A DNA stretch of 64,000 nt from UBA9619 sp964630665 (GCA_964630665.1 CAZVVN010000005.1:1-64000), one strand, 5' to 3'. Counted from the first letter of the stretch, positions 1-8,184 are shown. The notes: a model not told the origin generated them from the letters alone. Numbers and translations are program-made.

Positions 1-3000
1 CTGCAACCGACGAATCTGACGAGATCTCGTTCAAGCTCCCCCGCAACTCCTGATACCTGGACCTAGCCTGGGCAACCTGCCGAGACTTGACGTGCCCAAA
101 GCCCCGTACAGTCAACGGTAACGCGGCTATCTCGGTCGCAACAGCGAGATTTTCAACATTGAGTATGTCGTTCAATTCAATAATCGACTCCTCGTATCCC
201 GCAACGAGCGACCTTTCAAGCGCCCGGTCCTGGCTGTAACGAAAGGGATCAAGGAGAGTTCCCCGCAACCCCCGCATTGCAGCAAGCAGCTTCAATACCA
301 CAAACACCCAGGGGCCGAACTCTTTTTTTTCTGCAATTCCAGTAGCCGGGTCCGGAGGGCAAAGAATCGGTGGGGCAAGATGGAGTCTTAAACTGAAATC
401 ACCTTCAAATTCGCTTTGCACCCGGTCTAAGAACTCCGAATCACTGTAAAGCCGTGCCACCTCGTATTCATCCTTGGCCGCAAGTAGTTTGAAATAGGCT
501 GACGCCACAGTCTTCGTAAACCCCGAGGCTTTACCCACTGCCGTTTTCTCCGCAACACGAGCACGATCAACAAAGGCCCGATAACGTTCGCCATACCGTC
601 GGTTCTGGTACCGAACAAGAAACGCCTGGTTGCGAACAACTAGGTCATCAATTTCCTCCAACCCAGATCGACTGTTATCCTCAGCATCTCCGTGTAGTAG
701 TTCCTGAATCTCCTCGGGACGGGCAGCAGCAGCCCGGCCGAGTCGAAATGCCTGCAGATTCATCTCCACAGAACGACCATTGAGCTCAATGGCCCGCTCT
801 ATGGCAATGGACGGCAACGGAATTCCACCGAGCTGGAATCCATAACCCAGAATGATCAGGTTCGATGCGAGATCATCACCGAACGCCGCAGTCGCAACTG
901 CTGTGCTGTCGATCGAGCGAACCCGGTTATGTCCCGTCCGCTCACTGATTGCCGCTAACAGTTCGGTCAGTGGAAAACTTGAGTCAGGATCATGAGTAAA
1001 CCCACCAGACATCATCTGATAGGTGTTTATCACGGCTGTGGTTCCGTCACGCATCTTGGCCAGATTTTCAACAGAAGCTGAAGTCACAACGTCACAGCCA
1101 AGTAGGAGATCTGCACCCCCGTCGGCTACGTGAGTCGCTGTGATATCGCCTGGTGTTTCAGCCAGCACGATGTGAGTGGTCACAGCCCCGCCTTTCTGGG
1201 CAAGGCCTGCCATGTCCAGGACCGAGACCCCTTTACCGGCAAGATGGGCTGCCATCCCAATGATGGCTCCAACTGTCACCACCCCGGTTCCGCCGACACC
1301 TGTCAGTAATATGCTGAAATTTCCACTCATCGGCGACACATCGGGTTCCAACAGCAAGGAACCGGCAAAACGTGCGAACCCGGCCTGCCGCTGACCCTTT
1401 CGAATACTGCCCCCGACCACCGTCACAAAACTCGGGCAGAAACCCTTCTTGCAAGCGTAGTCCAAATTGCAGGCGGACTGATGTATCGCTCTTTTTCGAC
1501 CAAAAGTGGTCTCTTTAGGGACCACTGCAACACAGTTCGACTGTTCACCGCAGTCACCGCAGCCTTCACAGACCATTTCATTGATGTAAAGCCGTTTGTC
1601 GGGAATCGGCATCGTACCGCGTCGGCGGCGCCTTCTTTTCTCAGCCGCGCAAGTCTGATCAAATACCATGACGGTCGTGCCTGACTCTTGGCGCAGTTTC
1701 AACTGCACTCTTTCCAGTTCTTGTCTGTGGTGGATCGTGACGCCCGGGGCCCATTTGGTTGACCGCGGATACTTGTCAGGCTGATCGCTGACGACGGCTA
1801 TCACAGAAACTCCCTCTGCGTGCACCTGACGCGTGATCCGCGCCGGATCCAGCACCCCGTCTACCTGCTGCCCGCCCGTCATTGCGACCGCGTCGTTATA
1901 AAGGATCTTGAAAGTGACATTGACACCTGCGGCGACGCTGGCCCGGATCGCCAGTAGACCAGAGTGGAAATAGGTGCCATCCCCAATGTTCTGAAAGACA
2001 TGATTCGTCTCGCTAAACAGGGCCTCTCCGTTCCAACTGGCCCCTTCACCTCCCATCTGAGTGAACCCCGCGGTGTTGCGGTCCATCCAGACGGCCATGA
2101 AGTGACAACCGATCCCCGCCATTGCCCGGCTGCCATCCGGCACCACGGTGGAACTGTTGTGTGGACAGCCGGCACAGAAGTACGGCGTGCGGATCATCGC
2201 GGGTTGCTCGAAAACAGCCGCCTCTTTTCGGAACCGGAGTTGTTCTAGGCGCAGCGCGAGTTCGTCCTCACGGGTCGCCAAGACCAGGCGTTCTCCCACA
2301 GCCAGCGCGATATCCATGGCTTCAAGGCGCCCGGAGGCCTGGAATAGAGTCTCGCCAACCTCATCGACTTTACCGATGACCTCCGGCCGGTTTGTCGAGG
2401 CGTACAGGATCTCCTTGATCTGCTGCTCCATTAAGCCACGCTTCTCCTCGACGACAATCAGGCGTTTAAGACCCTGGGCAAACTGCATCAGACCTTGCGA
2501 CTCCAGCGGCCAGACCATTCCCACCTTATAAACTTTCAGGCCAAGTGCTTGTGCGCGCTGTTCATCGATCCCAAGCTCCAGAAGCGCGCGACGAACATCT
2601 AGATAGGATTTACCCGTCGTAACCAACCCGGTGTGCGCTCCATCGATACCCATGACCTTTCGGTCAATAGGATTTGCCCGACCGTACGCCGCAACCGCGC
2701 TGAGCTTGTACAGCTGAAGGCGTTCCTCCTGCGCTTGAAAGGTATCCGGCCAGCGGATATTCAGCCCACCCTCCGGCATCGTGAAGTCATGGGGCGGCAT
2801 TAACTGGCGATTCTGTGAAGAGATCGAAACTGAAGCCGAGGCCTCGACCGTATCATGCACACACTTAAGGCCGACCCAGCAACCGCTGAAGCGGGACAGG
2901 GCCCATCCGTACAGTCCGAAATCCAAGATATCCTGGACACCAGCAGGGTTTAATATCGGCACCATGGTGTTGACCAGTGAATACTCACTTTGATGGGCTG

Positions 3001-3466
3001 TTGTCGAGGACTCACAGGTATGATCATCACCCAGCAGAAGCAGAACGCCTCCGTTCCGGGAGGATCCGGCGAGATTTCCGTGGCGTATCGGGTCGCCCGA
3101 TCGGTCGACGCCTGGTCCTTTGGCATACCACATTGCAAAGACCCCGTCATAGCGACTGTCGTCGTTTAGTCCCGACTGTTGTGTACCCCAGACCGCCGTT
3201 GCGCCGAGATCCTCATTGACCGCTGGCTGGAACCTGATCTCATGTCGGGCCAGGTGCTCCTGGGCCGCATAAAGCTGTTGGTCAAGACCGCCAAGCGGTG
3301 ATCCCCGGTATCCAGTCACAAAGCCGGCGGTGTTCAACCCGGTCCGTTGGTCCCGCTGCGACTGCAGCATTGCAAGCCTGACCAATGCCTGTGTGCCGGT
3401 AACGAATATCTGCCCGTCTTCGCGGGTGTATTTGTCGTCAATTGCGATGTTTCGGAGCTGCATCAT
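1..3466 (-). CDS. Indolepyruvate ferredoxin oxidoreductase, fused alpha/beta type (3' end beyond window)
   Basis: The frame is open for 1,155 codons from the start to the left edge, so only the last few residues are missing. The enzyme should oxidatively decarboxylate aryl- or branched-chain 2-oxoacids (indolepyruvate) to acyl-CoA and reduce ferredoxin. N- to C-terminal I see a pyruvate-ferredoxin-oxidoreductase-like pyrimidine-binding part (GYRGSPLGG near residue 50), a TPP-binding part with CAGCPHNSS near residue 431, a Cys-rich Fe-S segment CEGCGDCGEQSNC near residue 633, and a gamma-type domain opening with LLTGVGGTGVVT. Two adjacent ATGs (3466 and 3463) follow AAGGAG, and the second has the better spacing. 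It is divergent from the AraC-type regulator at 3658, which may control it. The family call is firm; the exact substrate is not. Confidence 0.9.
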   Translation of the reverse strand, partial: MMQLRNIAIDDKYTREDGQIFVTGTQALVRLAMLQSQRDQRTGLNTAGFVTGYRGSPLGGLDQQLYAAQEHLARHEIRFQPAVNEDLGATAVWGTQQSGLNDDSRYDGVFAMWYAKGPGVDRSGDPIRHGNLAGSSRNGGVLLLLGDDHTCESSTTAHQSEYSLVNTMVPILNPAGVQDILDFGLYGWALSRFSGCWVGLKCVHDTVEASASVSISSQNRQLMPPHDFTMPEGGLNIRWPDTFQAQEERLQLYKLSAVAAYGRANPIDRKVMGIDGAHTGLVTTGKSYLDVRRALLELGIDEQRAQALGLKVYKVGMVWPLESQGLMQFAQGLKRLIVVEEKRGLMEQQIKEILYASTNRPEVIGKVDEVGETLFQASGRLEAMDIALAVGERLVLATREDELALRLEQLRFRKEAAVFEQPAMIRTPYFCAGCPHNSSTVVPDGSRAMAGIGCHFMAVWMDRNTAGFTQMGGEGASWNGEALFSETNHVFQNIGDGTYFHSGLLAIRASVAAGVNVTFKILYNDAVAMTGGQQVDGVLDPARITRQVHAEGVSVIAVVSDQPDKYPRSTKWAPGVTIHHRQELERVQLKLRQESGTTVMVFDQTCAAEKRRRRRRGTMPIPDKRLYINEMVCEGCGDCGEQSNCVAVVPKETTFGRKRAIHQSACNLDYACKKGFCPSFVTVVGGSIRKGQRQAGFARFAGSLLLEPDVSPMSGNFSILLTGVGGTGVVTVGAIIGMAAHLAGKGVSVLDMAGLAQKGGAVTTHIVLAETPGDITATHVADGGADLLLGCDVVTSASVENLAKMRDGTTAVINTYQMMSGGFTHDPDSSFPLTELLAAISERTGHNRVRSIDSTAVATAAFGDDLASNLIILGYGFQLGGIPLPSIAIERAIELNGRSVEMNLQAFRLGRAAAARPEEIQELLHGDAEDNSRSGLEEIDDLVVRNQAFLVRYQNRRYGERYRAFVDRARVAEKTAVGKASGFTKTVASAYFKLLAAKDEYEVARLYSDSEFLDRVQSEFEGDFSLRLHLAPPILCPPDPATGIAEKKEFGPWVFVVLKLLAAMRGLRGTLLDPFRYSQDRALERSLVAGYEESIIELNDILNVENLAVATEIAALPLTVRGFGHVKSRQVAQARSRYQELRGSLNEISSDSSVA

Positions 3467-3585
3467 GTTCTCCTTCGCAGGACACTTACTCTCGGACGAT
3501 TCATGATCTTTGACAGTTCATATCCCAACGACCAGAGCAGGATCGGCCCAAGATTTCCGGCAAAAAACCGCCATGCTTTGGCTCG

Positions 3586-3631
3586 TTGGACCATGTCCCA
3601 AGTATACCGTTGGAAAACTTGTATTTCCCAA
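3586..3631. promoter_or_regulatory. Two TTGG...CCAA inverted motifs in a divergent promoter region
   Basis: Between the divergent oxidoreductase and AraC-type genes are two similar imperfect dyads: TTGGACCATGTCCCAA at 3586-3601, and TTGGAAA, 7 nt, TTTCCCAA at 3610-3631. The second is followed by CAACGG, which mirrors CCGTTG in front of it. Their tandem placement 27 bp upstream of the regulator's start fits an operator for the regulator itself. This is inference from symmetry and position only. Confidence 0.35.
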
Positions 3632-3657
3632 CAACGGCTAGTCTAATAGGCCAAGCC

Positions 3658-4710
3658 ATGTCCCAAAGAATCTCAACACCTGGCTGGGAACACCGAATCC
3701 GCTCCGATTCGGATCGGGTATTACGTTATGGATTTCTACTGGCACCTGATTTCACTCTGATCGCATTATCAGCTGCCCTCGATCCCTTACGGATGGCGAA
3801 TCGCATCAGCGGCCAGGTTCTTTATGAATTTCCCCTGTTTACGTTGAACGGCGATCCGGCACAATCAAGCAGTGGCATTGTGCTGCAACCCACCAGTCGC
3901 CTCACCGATCGCGAGGCTCTCGATGTTGTTTTCCTTTGTGCCGGCACGACGCTGGACCCGGCCTGGGATCAACAGATCCTCAATCAATTGCGGCCGATGG
4001 TACGCAGACGCATTGCCATCGGTGGCATTTGTACAGGCAGCTATCTGCTCGCCCGCAACGGCTTGTTAGATGGCTATCGATGTACTATTCACTGGGAGAA
4101 TATGCACGATATGCACGATGAGTATCCCGAATTGATTGTTTCCTCGGAACTCTTCGAACTCGACAAGGATCGATATACCTGTTCAGGGGGCACCGCACCG
4201 TTGGATATGATGCTGACTCTGATCTCTCGAGATCGCGGCCACGATCTCGCCACAGCGATTTCTGAGCAGTTCATTTGCGAACGAATTCGAGGAGCTAATG
4301 ACCGCCAGCGCGTTCCTTTAAAGCAACGCTTTGGGGCAAGCCAGCCGAAACTCGTAGACGCCGTGGAACTGATGGAGAGCAATATCGAGGAACCAATGAG
4401 TCTCGATGAACTGGCACAGCACGTTGGCATCTCTCGACGACAGCTTGAGAGAATCTTCCAGAAGCATCTTAACTGTGTGCCCACCCGATACTACCTGGAA
4501 CTCAGACTGCGGCGTGCCCGCGAACTGCTGTTACGCTCATCCCGCTCGATAGTCGATGTCGCTTTCTCCTGCGGCTTTGTATCAGCTCCACACTTCAGCA
4601 AATGTTATCGGGACTATTTCGGCATTCCCCCAAGGGAGGAACGCCAACCGAAGACGACACTTGGCAGCGACGATCCAAAAAGAAAGGTGGCCGTGACCGC
4701 CGACCATTGA
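3658..4710 (+). CDS. GlxA-type AraC family transcriptional regulator (DJ-1/PfpI-like sensor domain plus HTH)
   Basis: A 350-residue regulator. The N-terminal 190 residues form a class I glutamine-amidotransferase-like (DJ-1/PfpI) fold, with GGICTGSYLLARNGLL placing the nucleophile-elbow Cys near residue 125. The C-terminal 100 residues are an AraC double helix-turn-helix (MSLDELAQHVGISRRQLERIF; SIVDVAFSCGFVSAPHFSKCYRDYFGIPP). I chose ATG 3658, preceded by AGG, over the in-frame ATG at 3586, because 350 residues is closer to family length and the longer start would code through the likely operators. Relatives of this architecture regulate carnitine, betaine and arginine catabolism. Here the divergent neighbour suggests control of 2-oxoacid or aromatic amino-acid breakdown, which is inference. 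Confidence 0.85.
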   Translation: MSQRISTPGWEHRIRSDSDRVLRYGFLLAPDFTLIALSAALDPLRMANRISGQVLYEFPLFTLNGDPAQSSSGIVLQPTSRLTDREALDVVFLCAGTTLDPAWDQQILNQLRPMVRRRIAIGGICTGSYLLARNGLLDGYRCTIHWENMHDMHDEYPELIVSSELFELDKDRYTCSGGTAPLDMMLTLISRDRGHDLATAISEQFICERIRGANDRQRVPLKQRFGASQPKLVDAVELMESNIEEPMSLDELAQHVGISRRQLERIFQKHLNCVPTRYYLELRLRRARELLLRSSRSIVDVAFSCGFVSAPHFSKCYRDYFGIPPREERQPKTTLGSDDPKRKVAVTADH

Positions 4711-4722
4711 AATCATCGATCT

Positions 4723-5151
4723 TCAGCGCCGCTTTTCAAAAAACCGCTTCAAGACACTCGAGCAGGCTTGTTCTCGAATTCCGGCCGTCACCCTGCACTG
4801 GTGACTCGCCAGAGGGGATTCGAGGATATTCAGCACAGAACCCGCGGCACCTTTTCTTGCGTCCCGGGCACCAAAAACCAATCGATCGACCCTGGCCTGA
4901 ATCAAAGCTCCGGCGCACATCAGGCAAGGTTCCAGCGTGACGTACAGAATTGAGCCCGGGAATCTGTAGTTGCCGAGCGTCTCACCGGCTTGCCGCAGTG
5001 CCACGATCTCGGCATGGGCCGTAGGGTCATTCCGGCTTATGGCCTGATTAAACCCTTGGCTGCATAACTGCCCGTCGATAACCAAGACGGCGCCCACCGG
5101 TATCTCTCCAAGCTTATCCGCTCTGACCGCTTGAGCCAGTGCCCTATCCAT
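4723..5151 (-). CDS. tadA: tRNA-specific adenosine deaminase TadA, start codon uncertain
   Basis: Deaminates the wobble adenosine 34 of tRNA-Arg(ACG) to inosine. Zinc-site motifs are HAE (His46, Glu48) and PCLMC (Cys76, Cys79), with the family's FGARDARKGAAGS following. It is the expected third gene after guaB-guaA, but an AT-rich insertion now separates it from guaA. The first ATG gives 142 residues. In-frame codons upstream of it still read SHDEHERW, which resembles the SHEYWM start region of E. coli TadA. That frame is closed by TGA at 5200-5202 and has no ATG, GTG or TTG in between. Either a rare start (ATT 5187 or ATA 5199) is used or the protein is N-terminally shortened. Confidence 0.93.
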   Translation of the reverse strand: MDRALAQAVRADKLGEIPVGAVLVIDGQLCSQGFNQAISRNDPTAHAEIVALRQAGETLGNYRFPGSILYVTLEPCLMCAGALIQARVDRLVFGARDARKGAAGSVLNILESPLASHQCRVTAGIREQACSSVLKRFFEKRR

Positions 5152-5223
5152 CCACCGTTCATGTTCATCGTGGGAACTGATCCTAATCTCCGCCCGTATT
5201 CAGAAGTCGGGAAAAGAAACCAA

Positions 5224-5243
5224 TCAATCCCAGTCCATAATGC
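5224..5243 (-). repeat. Diverged third copy of the guaA 3' end (outer boundary)
   Basis: Read leftward, this codes I-M-D-W-D-stop where guaA codes T-I-E-W-E-stop. Aligned codon by codon from the stop, 14 of 18 bases match (TCA[A/T]TCCCA[G/C]TC[C/A]ATA[A/G]T on the plus strand). It lies exactly at the change from AT-rich to normal composition, 72 bp upstream of tadA. It could be the displaced original end of guaA, free to drift since insertion. The similarity alone is modest; position is the stronger argument. Confidence 0.45.
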
Positions 5244-5401
5244 GCGTCACACCACACATTAACTTTATGTGTTTTGTTTTTCCCTTGTTGGTACTTTGTA
5301 AGTCTTCACCCACTTTTGGTAAATCAGAAATTTTCATTATCATCAAGAAATCCAATACTTTTAGCAAAACGAAGTTACGAAGTTTGCAACATATCCTAAC
5401 A
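5244..5401 (-). other. AT-rich tail of the GFA unit, with a possible 37-codon ORF
   Basis: This 158 bp stretch follows the GFA gene. It holds an inverted repeat ACACAT, 7 nt, ATGTGT (5254-5272), just inside the outer repeat. A short stem ATCCT/AGGAT (5393-5408) encloses the GFA stop codon, and ACGAAGTT is directly repeated near 5369-5385. A frame from ATG 5337 runs 37 codons into the outer repeat and stops at 5224. I cannot assign it and it may be chance. No promoter or recombinase site of a known type is evident. Confidence 0.4.
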
Positions 5402-5782
5402 TCAGGATTTACAGGTATCTTTAGGATGGTTATCCCTTCCATCTAAGTACTTAACATTCAGATAATCTTCAATTTTTACACCTTCAACACACGCAATATT
5501 AAACCCATATTCTGATGTCACTGAGCGCCTTTGATGGTGGGTATAAATTCCACATACTGAACAAAAATAGTGCTTAGCTGTGTGAGTATTGAAAGTGTAT
5601 TTCCTTAACTCAGCGTCACCTTTCACTACTCTTAAATTATCAATTGTGACTGAGGCGACTACCGCACTCCTTCTGCTACAAATTGAACAATTACACCTTC
5701 GAAGGTTTTCAAACCCATTTGGTAAAGTTAATTCCAATTCGACTGAACCACAATGACATTTCGAAATAACTACTTTGTCCAC
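5402..5782 (-). CDS. GFA/CENP-V family zinc protein carried by the insertion
   Basis: A 126-residue protein of the GFA family (named for glutathione-dependent formaldehyde-activating enzyme; most members have no proven reaction). The zinc ligands are all visible: Cys9-x-Cys11, Cys30-x-Cys32-x2-Cys35 and Cys74-x2-Cys77, the last in HYFCSVCGIYTHH. I start it at GTG 5782, whose G is the last base of the TAG ending the guaA-like repeat (TAGTG). An in-frame GTG at 5791 would put the start inside the repeat. The base composition is strongly AT-rich compared with the chromosome, which points to recent acquisition. Function in this host is unknown. Confidence 0.85.
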   Translation of the reverse strand: MDKVVISKCHCGSVELELTLPNGFENLRRCNCSICSRRSAVVASVTIDNLRVVKGDAELRKYTFNTHTAKHYFCSVCGIYTHHQRRSVTSEYGFNIACVEGVKIEDYLNVKYLDGRDNHPKDTCKS

Positions 5783-5783
5783 T

Positions 5784-5803
5784 ATTCCCACTCGATAGTT
5801 ACC
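5784..5803 (-). repeat. Second copy of the guaA 3' end
   Basis: ATTCCCACTCGATAGTTACC on the plus strand matches ATTCCCACTCAATAGTTGCC at the guaA terminus (6583-6602) in 18 of 20 bases. Read leftward it encodes T-I-E-W-E followed by TAG instead of TGA. The frame is open for 26 codons from 5862 into the repeat, ending SIKVLDKVTIEWE, which does not resemble the rest of GuaA. It separates the HAD unit from the GFA unit and fits a recombination core. Confidence 0.75.
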
Positions 5804-5954
5804 TTGTCTAGAACCTTAATAGAATCAAAACTTCTAAAGCGATTTATTGCACCCTTCAAGTTTTACTGTAACCCCATAGTTATCTCAGTCAATCAAATTT
5901 CATCTAACCTCTGGTTCCTAGTGTAAATATTTACCAAATTTGTAACAAATTTAC
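5804..5954 (-). other. AT-rich tail of the HAD unit with palindromes
   Basis: This 151 bp stretch lies between the HAD stop codon and the second guaA-like repeat. Two palindromes sit next to the HAD stop: GTAAATATTTAC (5923-5934) and AAATTTGT-A-ACAAATTT (5936-5952). A smaller dyad, TAGAA, 7 nt, TTCTA (5820-5836), lies close to the repeat. The tail is similar in size and composition to that of the GFA unit, but I see no long shared sequence between the two tails. Confidence 0.4.
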
Positions 5955-6584
5955 TCAGGTTAAATTACCGACTAGTTGAGAGAAATTATCAGCAGTTTTG
6001 CAGCCGTTTATTGGTAAGCCAAAGCCATAAGTTACTTGAAAAAACTCTATCTCGCATGCTACTGCTGCTTCATAGTCCCCTTCCATGTCTCCAACAAGAA
6101 CAGGACTACTAAGATTGTTTCTTTTTATCAATTGTTTTGTATTTATAGGTTTTGGTTTGCGAGTATCACCCCAACACAAATAATCTCGAAATAACCTCGC
6201 GAGTTTATTTTGGGATAGAAAATTTTCAATATAACCAGACTGACAATTACTTACGACGAATAAATCGTATTGGTCGTCTAGTATAAATAGACCTTCGCTG
6301 ACGCCCTCGTATAAATCTCCACCTTGTTCTTTTATCACAGCAGTATCTTCTCTCATTGTTTCTTCTGTGAGTATAGAAATCTCTTTATCCGATAGAGTTG
6401 AAAAAATAGTCTGTATACATTCCGCATGAGGCTTGCCTGTGACACTACGGACATCTACAGCAGAAATCTCTCTGAAGTTTATGTTATTTCGCTCAATGAC
6501 ATTGTTCCAAGCCTTAGCACAGGCTTCACTTGTGTCCCAAAGAGTGCCATCTAGATCGAAAATTATTGAATCAAATTTTTTCAT
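5955..6584 (-). CDS. HAD-superfamily hydrolase (phosphoglycolate-phosphatase-like), directly coupled to guaA
   Basis: A 209-residue HAD family IA hydrolase. Motif I is FDLDGTLWD with nucleophile Asp10 and Asp12. Motif II is VVSN, the motif III lysine is in RKPKP, and motif IV is VGDMEGD. A helical cap lies between motifs I and II. The substrate is probably a small phosphorylated metabolite; repair of toxic by-products is one option, but nothing fixes it. The start ATG (6584-6582) overlaps the guaA stop TGA (6583-6581) as ATGA, so it is likely translated by coupling to guaA. It has no promoter of its own that I can see. Composition is AT-rich, unlike guaA. Confidence 0.88.
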   Translation of the reverse strand: MKKFDSIIFDLDGTLWDTSEACAKAWNNVIERNNINFREISAVDVRSVTGKPHAECIQTIFSTLSDKEISILTEETMREDTAVIKEQGGDLYEGVSEGLFILDDQYDLFVVSNCQSGYIENFLSQNKLARLFRDYLCWGDTRKPKPINTKQLIKRNNLSSPVLVGDMEGDYEAAVACEIEFFQVTYGFGLPINGCKTADNFSQLVGNLT

Positions 6585-8182
6585 TCCCACTCAATAGTTG
6601 CCGGCGGTTTACCGGAGATATCGTAGACCACCCGGGAAATTCCCTTAACCTCATTGATAATCCGACGACTGACCCGGTCGAGCAATTCATAAGACAGCTC
6701 GGCCCATCGTGCCGTCATGAAATCGACTGTCTCAACGGCTCTCAAGGCAATAACGTATTCGTACGCCCGGTTATCACCAACCACCCCGACCGACTTTACC
6801 GGTAGAAACACCGCAAACGCCTGGCTGACTTTCTCGTAAAGATTCTCATCCCGAAGTTCGGAGAGAAAAATATGGTCAGCTTGGCGTAGTAGGTCGGCAT
6901 ACTCTTTTTTGACCTCGCCCAGTATTCTGACCCCAAGCCCCGGACCCGGAAACGGATGACGCATTATCATCTCCTCCGGCAGACCAAGCTCAAGACCAAT
7001 CTTGCGAACCTCGTCTTTGAAAAGATCCCGAAGTGGTTCTACCAAACTAAGCTGCATATCATCGGGCAGGCCGCCCACGTTGTGGTGTGACTTGATGACC
7101 CTGGCTTTTCCCGAAGCGCCGTCGGCGGACTCGATGACGTCTGGATAAATGGTGCCCTGACCAAGCCACTTTACCTCGGGGATTTTTTGTGCCTCCCGGT
7201 TAAACACATCTATGAAAGCGTGGCCGATAGTTTTGCGTTTTATTTCTGGGTCGGCGATCCCTTCAAGATCCTCAAGGAAACGTTGTTCGGCATCCACCCG
7301 CAGCACCTTTACTCCTAGGTTCTCGGCAAAGGTCTGCATCACGTCGTCACCCTCATTGAGCCGCAAAAGCCCCGTGTCGACAAAAACGCATGTCAGTTGA
7401 TCACCGATCGCCCGGTGCAACAGAGCTGCCACGACCGAAGAATCCACCCCACCGGAAAGCCCTAGAAGAACATGATCCTGTCCAACGGTCCTGCGGATTT
7501 TCTGAATCGCATCGTCAATGATTCCCTCCGGTGTCCAATTCCACCCACAGCCACAGATGCCGTGTACGAAGCGTTCCAGGATCTGCTTGCCCTTTGGTGT
7601 GTGCGTCACCTCTGGATGAAACTGAAGCCCATAGAAGTGCTTTTGCTCATCGGCCATTCCAGCTAAAGGCGCGCTGTCGGTCTGGGCAATGACTTGGAAT
7701 TCAGGCGGTAGTGTCTCGACGCGATCTCCGTGACTCATCCAGACATCCAGAAGGCCATACCCTTCTGACGATCTGTGGTCTTCTATGTCTCGAAGAAGTT
7801 TGGAGTGGCCACGCGCCCGGACTTTGGCGTATCCGTATTCCCGATGACTGGCAGGTGCAACAACCCCTCCAAGCTGTCCTGCCATGGTCTGCATGCCATA
7901 GCAGATGCCAAGGACTGGAACGCCGAGGGTGAATACTTCCTCAGGAGCCTCGGGTGCATCGGACCCATGTACGCTCTCCGGTCCGCCGGATAGTATGATG
8001 CCGCTTGCACCAAAGTCGGCCACGGTCTCACCGGCAACGTCCCAAGGCAGCAGTTCGGAATAGACGCCGGCCTCCCGCACACGGCGGGCGATCAACTGGC
8101 TATATTGGGAGCCGAAATCCAGGATCAGGATGCGTTCATCGTCTACTACTTGAGTGCCTGTCCCTGCGTCTGCTCGTGACAA
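6581..8182 (-). CDS. guaA: GMP synthase (glutamine-hydrolysing)
   Basis: Converts XMP, glutamine and ATP to GMP. The class I amidotransferase domain has the nucleophile Cys in GICYGMQ and the HPE motif in QFHPEVTHT. The ATP-pyrophosphatase P-loop is [10 protein letters not shown], and the C-terminal dimerisation domain ends KPPATIEWE as in most GuaA. I set the start at TTG 8182, 2 bp after the guaB stop, which gives 533 residues. No ATG or GTG lies between it and the conserved [21 protein letters not shown], and longer starts would run inside guaB. guaB and guaA form one operon. Downstream a foreign HAD gene overlaps its stop codon. Confidence 0.97.
   Translation of the reverse strand: MSRADAGTGTQVVDDERILILDFGSQYSQLIARRVREAGVYSELLPWDVAGETVADFGASGIILSGGPESVHGSDAPEAPEEVFTLGVPVLGICYGMQTMAGQLGGVVAPASHREYGYAKVRARGHSKLLRDIEDHRSSEGYGLLDVWMSHGDRVETLPPEFQVIAQTDSAPLAGMADEQKHFYGLQFHPEVTHTPKGKQILERFVHGICGCGWNWTPEGIIDDAIQKIRRTVGQDHVLLGLSGGVDSSVVAALLHRAIGDQLTCVFVDTGLLRLNEGDDVMQTFAENLGVKVLRVDAEQRFLEDLEGIADPEIKRKTIGHAFIDVFNREAQKIPEVKWLGQGTIYPDVIESADGASGKARVIKSHHNVGGLPDDMQLSLVEPLRDLFKDEVRKIGLELGLPEEMIMRHPFPGPGLGVRILGEVKKEYADLLRQADHIFLSELRDENLYEKVSQAFAVFLPVKSVGVVGDNRAYEYVIALRAVETVDFMTARWAELSYELLDRVSRRIINEVKGISRVVYDISGKPPATIEWE
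6583..6602 (-). repeat. guaA 3' terminus acting as repeat copy 1
   Basis: These are the last coding bases of guaA (A-T-I-E-W-E-stop). The same 20 bp recurs at 5784-5803 with two substitutions, and a weaker copy lies at 5224-5243. In tyrosine-recombinase islands at guaA the element supplies a new gene end at one junction and leaves the old end at the other. This arrangement fits that scheme. Confidence 0.75.
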
Positions 8183-8184
8183 AT

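Larger units (their letters stand above)
5224..6602. mobile_element. AT-rich cassette-like insertion between guaA and tadA
   Basis: This block is about one third G+C by eye, far below its flanks, and interrupts the usual guaB-guaA-tadA order. Three copies of the guaA 3' end delimit it: 6583-6602 (the real one), 5784-5803 (18 of 20 identical) and 5224-5243 (diverged). Each repeat-bounded unit has one leftward ORF starting on the repeat and an AT-rich tail (units 5804-6602 and 5244-5803). The 3' end of guaA is a known integration hotspot for tyrosine-recombinase islands. No integrase, transposase or plasmid gene is present, so this is either a set of non-autonomous units or a remnant. Confidence 0.65.

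Noticed and set aside
1176..2531. Several plus-strand frames of 60-130 codons
   Set aside because: They are antisense shadows of the long indolepyruvate oxidoreductase frame, which carries clear family motifs.
5240..5446. Plus-strand 68-codon frame in the AT-rich block
   Set aside because: It lies antisense to the GFA tail, has no ribosome-binding site, and shows only low-complexity AT-rich composition with no family resemblance.
5244..5954. Classical integron cassettes with attC sites
   Set aside because: No integrase gene, and no paired RYYYAAC/GTTRRRY boxes in the required inverted arrangement. Isolated GTTAG-like words occur but do not form an attC fold.
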